DNA of 64,000 nt from DASVFB01 sp963766345. GTDB lineage: Bacteria > Actinomycetota > Thermoleophilia > Gaiellales > Gaiellaceae. The stretch spans positions 434,001 through 498,000 of the forward strand of contig CAVXZL010000010.1 of NCBI GenBank assembly GCA_963766345.1. The letters run 5' to 3'. Below are positions 51,758 through 60,559 of the stretch, piece after piece. Made by a program: the position numbers and the translations under genes. The notes beneath the pieces are model-generated. The model was not told where the DNA came from. It saw only the letters and a program-made list of their open reading frames with translations, and made no database searches. Position 1 is the stretch's first letter. Each line of letters starts with the position of its first letter.

Positions 51758-52566
51758 GGCGCGAGGTCTTCCAGACGCCCGGGCCGCTCGCGCTCGAGTT
51801 GCGGATGCCGGCCGGCGAGATCCGGGTTCAGGCGTCCGAGCGCGCCGACACGGTCGTCGAGCTCGACGCGTCGAGCGCCCGCGACGAGGTGAGGCGGGCC
51901 ATCGAGGACGCGCGCATCGAGATCCGGCCGCGCGGCGACGGACACGTGGTGATCGTCGACGTCCGCGCGCGTCGGCGGTTCGGCTTGTCGTTCGACGGCG
52001 GGGAGATCACGATGCGCGTCAGCTGTCCGAACGACGCCGACGTGGAGGTCTCGACGGCGTCCGCGGACGTCGAGATCCGCGGCAGGCTCGGCGCGCTGTC
52101 CGCGGAGCTCGCGAGCGGCGACCTCCGCGCGGAGGAGCTGAACGGACGCGTCGACGTGAAGAGCGCGAGCGGGGACATCTCGCTCGAAGACATTGGTGAC
52201 GCCGCCAGCGTCACGTCGGCATCCGGCGACGTCTACGTCCGCTCGGTGCACGGCGAGGCGATCGTCCGCACCGCCTCCGGCGACGTGCGCGTCGAAGAGG
52301 CGGCCGACTCGATCACCGCGCAGACGGCGTCCGGCGACCTGCGGATCGGCTCCGCTACCGCCGGCCGCGTCGTGCTCCAGTCGGCGTCGGGCGACCAGCA
52401 GATCGGGATCCGGCGCGGCTCGGCAGTCCATCTCGACGTGCGCACGATGAGCGGCGACGCGACGTCGGAGCTCGAGGTGCGCGACGTACGTCCCGACGAG
52501 GGAGCGCCGCTCGTCGAGTTGCGCGCGACGTCCATGAGCGGCGACATCCGAGTCTTCCGGGCCTGA
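51754..52566 (+). CDS. DUF4097 beta-helix protein
   Basis: A 270-residue protein of the DUF4097 (putative adhesin-like, LiaG-like) family. It consists of repeated short strands of a right-handed beta solenoid: SASGDISLEDI, SASGDVYVRSV, TASGDVRVEEA, TASGDLRIGSA, SASGDQQIGIR, TMSGDATSELE and SMSGDIRVFRA, each with the S-G-D turn, spaced about 17-24 residues. No signal peptide or membrane helix is seen. I place the start at TTG 51754, overlapping the small ORF's stop. Function is unknown. Confidence 0.82.
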   Translation: MRREVFQTPGPLALELRMPAGEIRVQASERADTVVELDASSARDEVRRAIEDARIEIRPRGDGHVVIVDVRARRRFGLSFDGGEITMRVSCPNDADVEVSTASADVEIRGRLGALSAELASGDLRAEELNGRVDVKSASGDISLEDIGDAASVTSASGDVYVRSVHGEAIVRTASGDVRVEEAADSITAQTASGDLRIGSATAGRVVLQSASGDQQIGIRRGSAVHLDVRTMSGDATSELEVRDVRPDEGAPLVELRATSMSGDIRVFRA

Positions 52567-53417
52567 TGAAGCTGCAGACGGCGGTCATCGAGGACTTCCG
52601 CTGCGTCTCGGCGCCGTCCGACGGCGCGCTGTTCGCAGCGGGCTCGATCTCGAAGGCCGTCACGGCGCTCGTCGCGCTGCTGGTGCTCGACCTCGACGAC
52701 GAGCTCCGCCGGCTGCTCAGCCACACGAGTGGCGCCGACACGGAGTTCTTCCCCGGCTACGAGCGCGGCGCGCCGACGCCGTCGCTCGTCCAAGTGCGCG
52801 CGCAGGTCGCGTTCGACACCGCGCGCGCCGGGAGCTTTCGCTATTCGGGCGGCGGCTACGTCGTCGTCCAGTCGCTGCTCGAGGAAGCGGCGGAACAGCC
52901 TTTTGCCCTGCTCGCGCGCGAGCGTGTGCTCGAGCCGCTCGGGATGCTCGACAGCACGTTCGAGCAGCCGCTGCCGACCGGGCTCCACGCACGCGCTGCG
53001 CGGGACGACTGGCACGTCTACCCCGAGGCCGCGGCCGCCGGGCTCTGGACGACGCCCACGGACCTCGCGCGCTTCGCCGCCGCGGTCCAGTCGGCGCTCG
53101 CAGGTCGGCCGGGCCCGGTCCCCCGCGCCGTCGCGGAGCAGATCGTCGAGCCGCAGGTCGAGCTTCCGATCAACGACGAATTCGAGGCGATCCGCAGCCT
53201 CGGCCTCGCACCGCCGGAGGCCGTCGGGCTCGGCGTCTTCCTCGCCGACGGCGGCCGGCGCTTCGGCCACTTCGGCGGTGCGTACGGCTTCACGTCCGCG
53301 TTCGACGTCTCGGCCGCCGACGGCACCGGCGCCGTCGTCATGTCGGACGTCCACAACGGCTTCGCGGAAGTCCTGCCGGCCCTGGCCGGAGCGCTCAGGG
53401 AGCCTGCCGCGCGGTGA
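52566..53417 (+). CDS. Serine hydrolase of the beta-lactamase (class C/PBP4*) fold, shortened
   Basis: A 283-residue protein. SISKAVTALVAL gives the S-x-x-K nucleophile motif, FRYSGGGYVVVQSLLEEA gives the Y-S-G second motif, and GHFGGAYGFTSAF the H-x-G third. It is shorter than usual (350-400) because the N-terminal strands and part of the helical domain are missing. No signal peptide is seen, suggesting a cytoplasmic esterase or peptidase rather than a beta-lactamase. ATG overlaps the DUF4097 stop (TGATG). Confidence 0.8.
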   Translation: MKLQTAVIEDFRCVSAPSDGALFAAGSISKAVTALVALLVLDLDDELRRLLSHTSGADTEFFPGYERGAPTPSLVQVRAQVAFDTARAGSFRYSGGGYVVVQSLLEEAAEQPFALLARERVLEPLGMLDSTFEQPLPTGLHARAARDDWHVYPEAAAAGLWTTPTDLARFAAAVQSALAGRPGPVPRAVAEQIVEPQVELPINDEFEAIRSLGLAPPEAVGLGVFLADGGRRFGHFGGAYGFTSAFDVSAADGTGAVVMSDVHNGFAEVLPALAGALREPAAR

Positions 53418-54685
53418 CGAGCGCGAACGGGGTCCTCGAGCAGCCGCTGGCGCCGCTGCGCCGGCACTCTGCGTTCGTCCGGCTGTGGGCGTCGGTCTCG
53501 GTCTCCGTCTTCGGCGACCAGATCAGCGCGCTCGCGATTCCGCTCTGCGCAGTGTTGACGCTGCACGCGAGCGCGACGCAGATGGGAGTGCTCACGGCGC
53601 TCTTCTGGCTGCCGCACCTGCTGTTCGCGCTGCCGGTGGGCGTCTGGGTGGACGAGCGGCCCGTCAAGCGACTCGTCATGGTCGCCGCCGACGTCGCGCG
53701 CGCCGCCTTGCTCGTCTCGATTCCGGTTGCCGCCGCGTTCGACGCGTTGTCGCTCGAGCAGCTCTACGTCGTCGTGTTCCTCGTCGGCTCGTGCGCGGTG
53801 TTCTTCGACCTCTCGTACAGCTCGTTCTTCACGGCGACGGTTCCGCGCGAGCAGGTGCTCGCCGCGAACGGTCACCTCTCGACGAGCCGCGCGACCGCCT
53901 ACGTCGCCGGGCCGTCGCTCGCCGGCGTGCTCGTGCAGCTCCTGACGGCGCCCGTCGCGATCCTCGCCGACGCCGTGTCGTTCGTCGTCTCGGCTCTGTT
54001 CCTTCGCGGAGCGCGGGTGGACGAGCCCTTCCACGAGTCGCGCGGCGTGAGCGCGTCGGCTCGCCTCAAGGAGGGCGTCCGCATCCTCATGCGCCACCCG
54101 CTGCTCCGCGGATCGGTCGGCTGCGCCGCGACCGTGAACCTCTTCACGTTCATGATCTCCGCGATCTACGTCCTCTACGCCAGCCGCACGCTCGGGCTGT
54201 CGGCCGGCGTGATCGGCATCACCCTTGGCATCGGCGCGGTCGGCGCGCTGATCGGAGCTGTCGCCGCTCCGCGCATCGGCCGGCGTCTCGGCCTCGGCCC
54301 GGCGATCGTCCTCGGCTGCCTTCTTTTCTCGGTCCCGTTCGTCCTGCTGCCGTTCGCAACCGGCTCGACGTTCCTCAAGGCGGCGATCCTGAGCTTCGCC
54401 GAATTCGTCTCCGCCTTCGGCGTGATGATCTTCGACACGAACGCGAACAGCCTGACGGCGCTCGCGGTTCCGCAGCGCATGCGCGCGCGGATCGCCGGCG
54501 CGTCGCGCGTCTTCAACTACGGCACTCGGCCGTTCGGCGCGCTCATCGGCGGAGCGCTCGCAGGCGCGATCGGAATCCGGCCGACGCTTCTCTTCGCCGC
54601 CGTCGGCGCCGCGCTGTCGGTCATCTGGCTGTTCGCGTCGCCGATCGCTCGAACGCACGAGATGCAGGAGCCGCTCGACCTGTGA
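53414..54685 (+). CDS. MFS transporter (enterobactin-exporter-like, MFS_3 type)
   Basis: A 423-residue transporter with 12 predicted helices. RLWASVSVSVFGDQISALAIPL is the typical helix 1 start, PVGVWVDERPVKRLVMVAADVARA the loop 2-3 signature, and QVLAANGHLSTSRATAYVAGPSLAG the helix 5 region. It resembles putative drug or siderophore exporters. It is coupled to the serine hydrolase (GTGA) and to the second MFS gene, so the operon seems to export a product that the hydrolase may act on. Confidence 0.88.
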   Translation: MTSANGVLEQPLAPLRRHSAFVRLWASVSVSVFGDQISALAIPLCAVLTLHASATQMGVLTALFWLPHLLFALPVGVWVDERPVKRLVMVAADVARAALLVSIPVAAAFDALSLEQLYVVVFLVGSCAVFFDLSYSSFFTATVPREQVLAANGHLSTSRATAYVAGPSLAGVLVQLLTAPVAILADAVSFVVSALFLRGARVDEPFHESRGVSASARLKEGVRILMRHPLLRGSVGCAATVNLFTFMISAIYVLYASRTLGLSAGVIGITLGIGAVGALIGAVAAPRIGRRLGLGPAIVLGCLLFSVPFVLLPFATGSTFLKAAILSFAEFVSAFGVMIFDTNANSLTALAVPQRMRARIAGASRVFNYGTRPFGALIGGALAGAIGIRPTLLFAAVGAALSVIWLFASPIARTHEMQEPLDL

Positions 54686-55911
54686 GCCGCGCGGAGCTCT
54701 TGCGGAACGTGCCCTTGCGCGCACTCGTCGTCGCAGAGGTCATCTCGACGACGGGCAGCCAGATGACGTGGCTTGCGCTGCCGTGGTTCGTCCTCGTCAC
54801 CACGGGCTCGCCGACGAAGATGACGTTCGTCCTGGCCGCCGAGGTGATCGGCCTCGGCATCGTCGGGCTCCCGTCCGGAAGCGTGCTGCAGCGGCTCGGC
54901 GCGCGCAGGACGATGCTGCTCGCGGACGCGTGCCGCGCGCCGCTGATGCTGCTCGTGCCCGTGCTGCACTGGACCGGGCATTTGTCGTACGCGCCGCTCC
55001 TGATCCTCGCGCTGCTGCTCGGAGCGATGACCGCGCCGTACTTCGCCGCGCAGCGCGTAATCGTGCCGGAGTTGCTCGGCGAGGACGAGTCGACGATCGC
55101 ACAGGCGAACGCCCTCACGCAGGCGGCGCAGCGGACGACGATGCTGCTCGGGGCGCCGCTCGCCGGGGTCCTGATCGGCGTGCTCGGCCCGGCGCCGGTG
55201 CTCGTGATCGACGCGGCGACGTACGTCGTCTCGTTCCTGCTCGTGCTCGTGTTCGTGCCGTCCCGGCCCACGTCGCCCGCCGCGGAGGAGTCGCGCGGAT
55301 TGCTCGCAGGTCTTCGGTTCCTCTTCCACGAGCCTCTGTTGAGGGTCTGGGGGCCGTTGTTCATCCTCGGCGACGCCGCGTGGCAGGTCTTCTTCGCCGC
55401 CGTGCCGGTGCTGACGATCGAGCGTTTCGGCGCCGACGCGAAGGTCGCGGGTTTCCTGTTCGCTTCGTTCGGCGCCGGCGCTCTCGTCGGGAACTTCCTC
55501 TCGTTCCGCGTGCTCACCGACCGCTGGGACGCGCTGAAGCTCGTCGCCGTCACGGTGCCGTTCCAGGCGCTGCCGCTCTGGCTCGTCGGCCTCGACGTCC
55601 CGGCAGTCGCGATCGCAGGAGCGATCTTCGCGAGCGGCGTCGCGAACGGCGCGTGCAACCCGACGATCCATACGACGTTCACGCTGCGGATGCCGCCGGC
55701 GATCCGCGCGAAGGCGATGACCGCGAGCGCGACGCTGTGGGCGATCGGCATGCCGCTCGGCCTCTTCATCGCAGGGCCGGCGCTCTCGGCGTTCGGCGCC
55801 CAGCCGGTGCTCATCGGCTTTGCCGCGACGCAGACGCTGGCGATGGCCGGCGTTGCGCTCGTGTCCCTCCGCGAGAGAGCGCGAGGAGCGCCCGAGCCCG
55901 TCCCGGCATGA
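54682..55911 (+). CDS. MFS transporter (MFS_3 type), second intact copy
   Basis: A 409-residue transporter with 12 helices. LVVAEVISTTGSQMTWLALPWFVL opens helix 1, QRLGARRTMLLADACRAPLM is loop 2-3, and ALTQAAQRTTMLLGAPLAGVL the helix 5 region. It is a diverged paralogue of the preceding gene; its first helix is very close to that of the decayed copy at 56425 (shared GSQMT, ALPWFVLVTTGSP). GTG 54682 overlaps the previous stop; its stop overlaps the ATG of the first decayed copy. Confidence 0.88.
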   Translation: MSRAELLRNVPLRALVVAEVISTTGSQMTWLALPWFVLVTTGSPTKMTFVLAAEVIGLGIVGLPSGSVLQRLGARRTMLLADACRAPLMLLVPVLHWTGHLSYAPLLILALLLGAMTAPYFAAQRVIVPELLGEDESTIAQANALTQAAQRTTMLLGAPLAGVLIGVLGPAPVLVIDAATYVVSFLLVLVFVPSRPTSPAAEESRGLLAGLRFLFHEPLLRVWGPLFILGDAAWQVFFAAVPVLTIERFGADAKVAGFLFASFGAGALVGNFLSFRVLTDRWDALKLVAVTVPFQALPLWLVGLDVPAVAIAGAIFASGVANGACNPTIHTTFTLRMPPAIRAKAMTASATLWAIGMPLGLFIAGPALSAFGAQPVLIGFAATQTLAMAGVALVSLRERARGAPEPVPA

Positions 55912-56428
55912 GCCTCGGCAAGGGTCGTACTTCCGCCGCTACTGGATCGGCGAGGCTCCGGCTCGGCGCCGACAATCGGGCTGATGATGAGCTTCGCCGC
56001 CGCGGGCAGCCTCCTCGGCGCGGTCGCCGCGACGCGGCTGCACCGCTTCGTCGCGCCGCGCGTGATCGTCGCTGGGTATCCGTGGCTCGGCGCCGTCGCC
56101 CTGCTCGCGCTACCCGCTGCACCCGTTCGCGCTCGGCGCGATCTTCGGCGTCTGGGTCTTCTTCGGTCCGACGTGGGACGCCGTCGTGGTCGGCCATCGC
56201 ATCCGTATCGTCCCCGATCGAATGCAGGGTCGGGTCGAGAGCGTCGGCAGTCTCGTCGCGTTCGGCGGCGCCGCGCTCGGCCCGCTCGTCGCCGGCCTCG
56301 TCGCGAGTCGGTTGACAGGAGCACAGGCGTTCCTGTGCGTCGCGGCGATCGGCACCGCCGTCGCGCTCGGCGGAGTGGCCGCCGGGTCGCCGGGACTGCG
56401 TTCAGTCGCCGTTGAGGCGCCCGCGTGA
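55908..56428 (+). pseudogene. Decayed MFS transporter, copy A
   Basis: ATG 55908 opens with MSLGK, and YFRRYWIGEA, an MFS N-terminal segment, reads in the next frame. The central helices are missing. From 55984 a C-terminal half resumes (MMSFAAAGSLLGAVAATRLH), then the frame shifts near 56109-56125 to HPFALGAIFGVWVFFGPTWD, ending IVPDRMQGRVESVGSLVAFG and GPLVAGLVASRLTG. The pieces fit one transporter with an internal deletion and at least two frame changes. Confidence 0.8.
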
Positions 56429-57149
56429 TCCTGCGGAACCGCGGCCTGCTCGCCCTGCTCGTCGCCGAGGTGGTCTCGCGCATCGGCTCCCAGATGACGT
56501 TCGTCGCGCTGCCGTGGTTCGTGCTCGTGACGACGGGCTCGCCGGCGAAGATGGGAATCGTCCTCGCCTGCCAGCTCGCGCCGGTCGCGCTGCTCGGCGT
56601 CCCGAAGGGGACGATCGTGTCGCGCTACGGCGCGCGGTTGACGATGCTCGGCGCGGACCTCGCACGCGTGCCGCTCATGGTGTCGCTGCCGGTGCTGCAC
56701 GCAGCCGGCCTCGGCGGCTGATCGGCACCCTCCTCGCGTTCCAGCTCGTGAAGCGGATGGATCCGCTCGTCATGGCGTCGCTCGCCGACCTCGCGTTCGC
56801 CCTGCCGCTCTGGGTGCTCGTCGCTGATGTTCCGCTCGCCGCTATCCTCGCGGCCATCGCGCTGACGGCGATGTGCGGCTCGCTGATCAACGGACCGATG
56901 TTCGGCGTGATCACGACCCGGACGCCGCCGGGGCTGCTGCCGAAGGTGATGACCGCGATCATCACCCTCGCGACCGTCGCGGGCCCGCTCGGTCTCGTGC
57001 TCGCGGGCTTCCTGCTCCAGCACGAGGGCCTGACGGTGACGTTCACGATCATCGCCGCCGGCGTGACGTGCGTCTGCCTGCTCTACGTCGGGCTGCTCAC
57101 GCGCTTCCGCCGGCGTGAGGCCGGGGAGGCCGCGACCGCCGCCGGCTAG
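56425..57149 (+). pseudogene. Decayed MFS transporter, copy B
   Basis: GTG 56425 starts an intact MFS N-terminus (VVSRIGSQMTFVALPWFVLV, then YGARLTMLGADLARVPLM) that stops at TGA 56719-56721. In another frame the C-terminal half continues (GTLLAFQLVKRMDPLVMASL, then TTRTPPGLLPKVMTAIITLA). About 150 residues of helices 4-7 are missing at the junction near 56715-56740. The N-terminal piece alone is unlikely to work. Confidence 0.85.
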
Positions 57150-57628
57150 CTTCGATCGTCGAGATCGTTCGCTTTCGCGGTGAGCGCGCTGAAGCCGGCC
57201 TGGAGCCAGTCGTTCGCGCCCGCGGCGGCGAGCGACCACGTCAGCAGGCGGCCTGCGCGCGGCGAGAGGATCTGCGAGACGGCGAGCGCGGCCGCGGCCC
57301 AGGTTCCGCCGCAGCGGCTGCACGTCACGAGCTCGCCGATCGCCTGCCGGTAGTCGCCGGTCTCGACCGGCTCCTCGTCGCCGTGGTGCGCCTCCCCGCG
57401 GACGAACGGGTCGCGCACGAAGCTCGTCACCTCGTCCGCCGTCAGCGTCCGTGCGGCCTTGAACGACGCGAGCGAGAGGACTGCGAGGTCGAGCGGCGAC
57501 TGGCAGGCCGGGTTGCGGTCGAAGACACGAGCCGCGAGCCCCGCCAGGCCGATGCCGCCGACGAACGTCCCCATAATCGCGGCGTAGGCCTCGTAGGGCG
57601 GGCGGCGTGTGAGTGTCGCAGTGGCCAC
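57146..57628 (-). CDS. DUF1360 membrane protein
   Basis: A 160-residue protein with membrane segments near residues 16-35 and 110-145. The DUF1360 pattern is clear: DLAVLSLASFKAARTLTADEVTSFVRDPF and the CSRCGGTW cysteine motif with AIGELVTCSRC. Members occur in Bacillus spore-related loci and in many actinobacteria; the role is unknown. It is convergent with the decayed MFS copy, the stops sharing CTAG, and divergent from uvrB. Confidence 0.85.
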   Translation of the reverse strand: MATATLTRRPPYEAYAAIMGTFVGGIGLAGLAARVFDRNPACQSPLDLAVLSLASFKAARTLTADEVTSFVRDPFVRGEAHHGDEEPVETGDYRQAIGELVTCSRCGGTWAAAALAVSQILSPRAGRLLTWSLAAAGANDWLQAGFSALTAKANDLDDRS

Positions 57629-57632
57629 TGGC

Positions 57633-57643
57633 TAGGCTGGATA
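57633..57643. promoter_or_regulatory. Divergent -10 elements of uvrB and the DUF1360 gene
   Basis: TAGGCT (57633-57638) ends 10 bases before the uvrB ATG. On the minus strand TATCCA (57643-57638) ends 9 bases before GTG 57628. They share one base. No LexA-type GAAC-N4-GTTC box is seen nearby. Confidence 0.45.
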
Positions 57644-57648
57644 CCCGG

Positions 57649-59649
57649 ATGCCCAAGTTCGAGACATCGTCTTCGTACAGGCCGACCGGAGACCAGCCGG
57701 CGGCGATCGAGCAGCTCTCCCGGTCGATCGTCGCGGGTGAGCGCTACCAGACGCTGCTCGGCGCGACGGGCACGGGAAAGACGGCCACGATGGCGTGGAT
57801 CATCGAGGAGGTCCAGAAGCCGGCGCTCGTGATCGCGCACAACAAGACGCTCGCCGCGCAGCTCTGCAACGAGTTCCGGGAGTTCTTCCCGGCGAACGCG
57901 GTCGAGTACTTCGTCTCGTACTACGACTACTACCAGCCCGAGGCGTACGTCCCGCAGGCCGACCTCTACATCGAGAAGGACTCCTCGCAGAACGACGACA
58001 TCGCGCGACTGCGGCTCAATGCGACGTCGTCGCTCTTCACGCGGCGCGACGTGATCGTCGTCGCGTCGGTCTCGTGCATCTACGGCCTCGGCTCGCCGGA
58101 GGAGTGGCGCGACCGGATGATCTGGCTGGAGCTGAACGAGGAGCATGACCGCGATCTTTTCCTGCGCAAGCTGATCGACTCGCAGTACGTGCGCAACGAC
58201 ACGGTGCTCGGCCGCGGGCGTTTCCGCGTCAAGGGGGACGTCGTCGAGATCCAGCCCGCGAACCAGGAGACCGCGTACCGGATCTCGTTCTTCGGCGACG
58301 AGGTCGAGCAGATCACGCACTTCGACCCCCTCAGCGGCGAGGTCTACGCGAAGCTCGACAACCTCGCGATCTGGCCCGCGACCGAGTACGTGACGTCGCA
58401 GCCCACCATCGAGCGCGCGGTCGACGAGATCCGGCACGAGCTCGAGGAGCGGCTGAAGGAGCTCGAGGCGGAGAACAAGCTGCTCGAGGCGCACCGACTG
58501 CGGCAGCGCACCGACTACGACCTCGAGATGCTCAAGGAGCTCGGCTTCTGCAACGGCATCGAGAACTACTCGCGGATCCTCGAAGGCCGCGCCCCCGGCA
58601 CGCATCCGTTCACGCTGCTCGACTACTTCGCGAACGATTTCGTTGTCTTCGTGGACGAGTCGCACCAGACCGTGCCGCAGATCGGCGGCATGTACGAGGG
58701 CGACCGCTCGCGCAAGCAGACGCTCGTCGACTACGGCTTCCGCCTGCCTTCGGCGCTCGACAACCGGCCGCTCCGGTTCGACGAGTTCCTGCGCAAGGTG
58801 CAGCAGCTCGTCTTCGTGTCGGCCACTCCGGGGCCGTTCGAGCTGCGGCATTCGAACGTCGTCGTCGAGCAGCTGATCAGGCCGACGTTCCTCGTCGACC
58901 CGGAGGTGGAGCTGCGCGAGACGAAGAACCAGATCGACGACCTGTTGAACGAGATCCGCCGGCGCGAGGAGGCCGGCGAGCGCGTGCTCGTGACGACGCT
59001 GACGAAGAAGATGTCGGAGGACCTGACCGACTACCTGCTCGAGTCGGGCGTGAAGGCGCGGTACCTCCACTCCGAGATCGACACGCTCGAGCGGATCTCG
59101 ATCATCCGCGAGCTGCGGCTCGGCGAGTACGACGTGCTCGTCGGCGTCAACCTGCTGCGCGAAGGGCTCGACCTGCCGGAGGTGTCGCTCGTCGCGATCC
59201 TCGACGCCGACAAGGAGGGCTTCCTCCGCGGCAAGACCGCGCTCATCCAGACGATCGGGCGCGCGGCGCGGAACGTCAACGGCAGGGTGATCATGTACGC
59301 GGACAAGCTGACGGAGGCGATCAAGGGCGCCCTCGACGAGACGAACCGCCGCCGCGCGAAGCAGCTCGCGTACAACGACGAGCACGGCATCGTGCCGGTG
59401 TCGATCGTCAAGGGCGTCTCCGACATCGCCGAGTTCCTGACGCTCGAGCAGCCGCACGTCCCGTCGAAGCGGCGGCGCGGCGGCGCGAAGGTGGAGGGGA
59501 TGTCGCAGGAGGAGCTCGAGAAGCTCGTCATCGAACTCGAGGAGGAGATGTTCGCGGCGGCGGAGGAGCTGCGGTTCGAGTACGCGGCGAAGCTGCGGGA
59601 CGAGATCAAGGAGCTCCGGCGCGAGCTCCTGGCGCTGGCCGCCGTCTAG
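57649..59649 (+). CDS. uvrB: Excinuclease ABC subunit B
   Basis: A 666-residue helicase-like subunit of nucleotide excision repair. Walker A GATGTGKTATMAW, the damage-probing beta-hairpin region SYYDYYQPEAYVPQADLYIEK split by its tyrosines, Walker B FVDESHQTVPQ, motif VI QTIGRAARN, and a C-terminal UVR domain (EELEKLVIELEEEMFAAAEE) that binds UvrC. ATG 57649 gives MPKFETSSSYRPTGDQPAAI, the usual start. Its TAG shares CTAG with a small convergent ORF. Confidence 0.97.
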   Translation: MPKFETSSSYRPTGDQPAAIEQLSRSIVAGERYQTLLGATGTGKTATMAWIIEEVQKPALVIAHNKTLAAQLCNEFREFFPANAVEYFVSYYDYYQPEAYVPQADLYIEKDSSQNDDIARLRLNATSSLFTRRDVIVVASVSCIYGLGSPEEWRDRMIWLELNEEHDRDLFLRKLIDSQYVRNDTVLGRGRFRVKGDVVEIQPANQETAYRISFFGDEVEQITHFDPLSGEVYAKLDNLAIWPATEYVTSQPTIERAVDEIRHELEERLKELEAENKLLEAHRLRQRTDYDLEMLKELGFCNGIENYSRILEGRAPGTHPFTLLDYFANDFVVFVDESHQTVPQIGGMYEGDRSRKQTLVDYGFRLPSALDNRPLRFDEFLRKVQQLVFVSATPGPFELRHSNVVVEQLIRPTFLVDPEVELRETKNQIDDLLNEIRRREEAGERVLVTTLTKKMSEDLTDYLLESGVKARYLHSEIDTLERISIIRELRLGEYDVLVGVNLLREGLDLPEVSLVAILDADKEGFLRGKTALIQTIGRAARNVNGRVIMYADKLTEAIKGALDETNRRRAKQLAYNDEHGIVPVSIVKGVSDIAEFLTLEQPHVPSKRRRGGAKVEGMSQEELEKLVIELEEEMFAAAEELRFEYAAKLRDEIKELRRELLALAAV

Positions 59650-59786
59650 GCGGTCTTACGCGTAGCTTCGGCGGCGGCGCGGTCGATCGCGCGTCGCTCG
59701 GCCATGCGTCGCTCGAACTCCTTCGTCCTGCGGTCGTAGTCGGCTTGCTCTTCAGGCGTCCGCTTCGTCGGCTTCCTCTTCGCCAT
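59646..59786 (-). CDS. Small basic/charged protein, 46 residues
   Basis: ATG 59786 to TAG 59646 encodes MAKRKPTKRTPEEQADYDRR and continues as a charged helix ending in an Ala/Arg-rich tail (46 residues). The stop shares CTAG with uvrB. The charged, soluble composition looks like a real small protein rather than an antisense shadow, but nothing identifies it. It overlaps the end of another short ORF upstream in a different frame. Confidence 0.45.
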   Translation of the reverse strand: MAKRKPTKRTPEEQADYDRRTKEFERRMAERRAIDRAAAEATRKTA

Positions 59787-59850
59787 CGTCTTCCTCCAGC
59801 AATCGACGGATCAGGGCCACGTCGACTCGTATGACGCCGATGTAGCCCAT
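59752..59850 (-). CDS. Possible 32-residue acidic small protein
   Basis: ATG 59850 to TGA 59752 would encode MGYIGVIRVDVALIRRLLEE followed by an acidic tail. It overlaps the next ORF by 35 bases. The same frame is open up to a GTG at 59997, but that extension reads through the Shine-Dalgarno of the divergent YeaQ-like gene. Weakly supported. Confidence 0.25.
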   Translation of the reverse strand: MGYIGVIRVDVALIRRLLEEDDGEEEADEADA

Positions 59851-59991
59851 GATAGTTGTGACGTCCTGATGCGAGGTCGGCGTTTCCACGGCTCGATCTT
59901 CGCCCCGGCCGAACTGACGGCGCAAGATGTCCGAAACCGCCGGGGTGTCCAGTGCGTTTGTCCTTAGTAACTCCCGAATAGGAGGAATTTG

Positions 59992-60237
59992 ATGCACTGG
60001 ATATTGCTAATCATCGTCGGCGCCATCGTCGGGGCACTCGGGCGGCTCTTCCATCCGGGCTCCGATCCGATGGGCTGGATCGTGACCATTCTCATCGGCA
60101 TCGCGTCCCTGGTGATTGCGGGGCTCATCTTCTCGAGCACCTTGCTGCAGTTCGTCGTGGGCGTGATCGTCGCAGTGATCCTCGTCGCCATCGTCGGGCG
60201 TTTCTTCGGCGACCGGCGCCGCTCGGTTCTGACCTAA
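59992..60237 (+). CDS. GlsB/YeaQ/YmgE family membrane protein, copy 1
   Basis: An 81-residue protein with three hydrophobic segments (IGAIVGALGRLF-type glycine-rich first helix, then GWIVTILIGIASLVIAGLIF and a third). GSDPMGW is the family's short loop. Such proteins are often stress-induced; their function is unknown. ATG 59992 follows a perfect AGGAGG (59980-59985) by 6 bases, one of the few strong Shine-Dalgarno sites here; a TTG three bases upstream is less likely. Confidence 0.85.
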   Translation: MHWILLIIVGAIVGALGRLFHPGSDPMGWIVTILIGIASLVIAGLIFSSTLLQFVVGVIVAVILVAIVGRFFGDRRRSVLT

Positions 60238-60255
60238 CCGGCGTCGCAGTACCCG

Positions 60256-60286
60256 CTGGACGGCCCGTCACGCGCGGGCCGTCCAG
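60256..60286 (+). terminator. Strong hairpin after the first YeaQ-like gene
   Basis: CTGGACGGCCCG (60256-60267) and CGGGCCGTCCAG (60275-60286) form a perfect 12-bp stem with a 7-base loop, 18 bases after the stop. Only a weak T-run (CATT) follows. It is probably the 3' end of the first YeaQ-like mRNA. Confidence 0.6.
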
Positions 60287-60289
60287 CAT

Positions 60290-60295
60290 TACGCT
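60290..60295 (+). promoter_or_regulatory. -10 element (TACGCT) of the second YeaQ-like gene
   Basis: TACGCT ends 9 bases before GTG 60305 and begins 4 bases after the hairpin. Confidence 0.5.
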
Positions 60296-60304
60296 GGTGC
60301 ACCC

Positions 60305-60559
60305 GTGCTGATCTTCATCCTGTTCCTGATCCTGTTCGGGTTCGTGGTCGGCGGGCTCGCGCGCTGGTCGCTGCCGGGCCCCGACCCGATGCCGTGGTAC
60401 GCCACGGTGGCGCTCGGCCTCGGCGGCTCGCTCACCGGCGGGGTCATCGCGCGCCTCTTCATCGGCAGCGCCGGCGGCTTCTTCTTCGCGTTTGTCGGAG
60501 CGGTGCTGCTGCTCTACCTGTACCGCCGGTTCGTCCAGCACCGCGGTCTCACGGCCTAG
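60305..60559 (+). CDS. GlsB/YeaQ/YmgE family membrane protein, copy 2
   Basis: An 84-residue protein with three hydrophobic helices (LIFILFLILFGFVVGGLARW; WYATVALGLGGSLTGGVIARLF; GFFFAFVGAVLLLYLYRRF). The loop PGPDPMPWY matches the GSDPMGW loop of the neighbour, so the two are diverged tandem copies. GTG start with a leaderless-type promoter, unlike copy 1. Its last 11 bases overlap the convergent metallophosphoesterase. Confidence 0.82.
   Translation: MLIFILFLILFGFVVGGLARWSLPGPDPMPWYATVALGLGGSLTGGVIARLFIGSAGGFFFAFVGAVLLLYLYRRFVQHRGLTA

Noticed and set aside
57600..57660. LexA/SOS box upstream of uvrB
   Set aside because: No GAAC-N4-GTTC-like palindrome is present between the DUF1360 start and uvrB.
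59752..59997. 81-codon minus-strand ORF starting at GTG 59997
   Set aside because: Its N-terminal part is the complement of the Shine-Dalgarno and start of the YeaQ-like gene; only the last 32 codons might be real.
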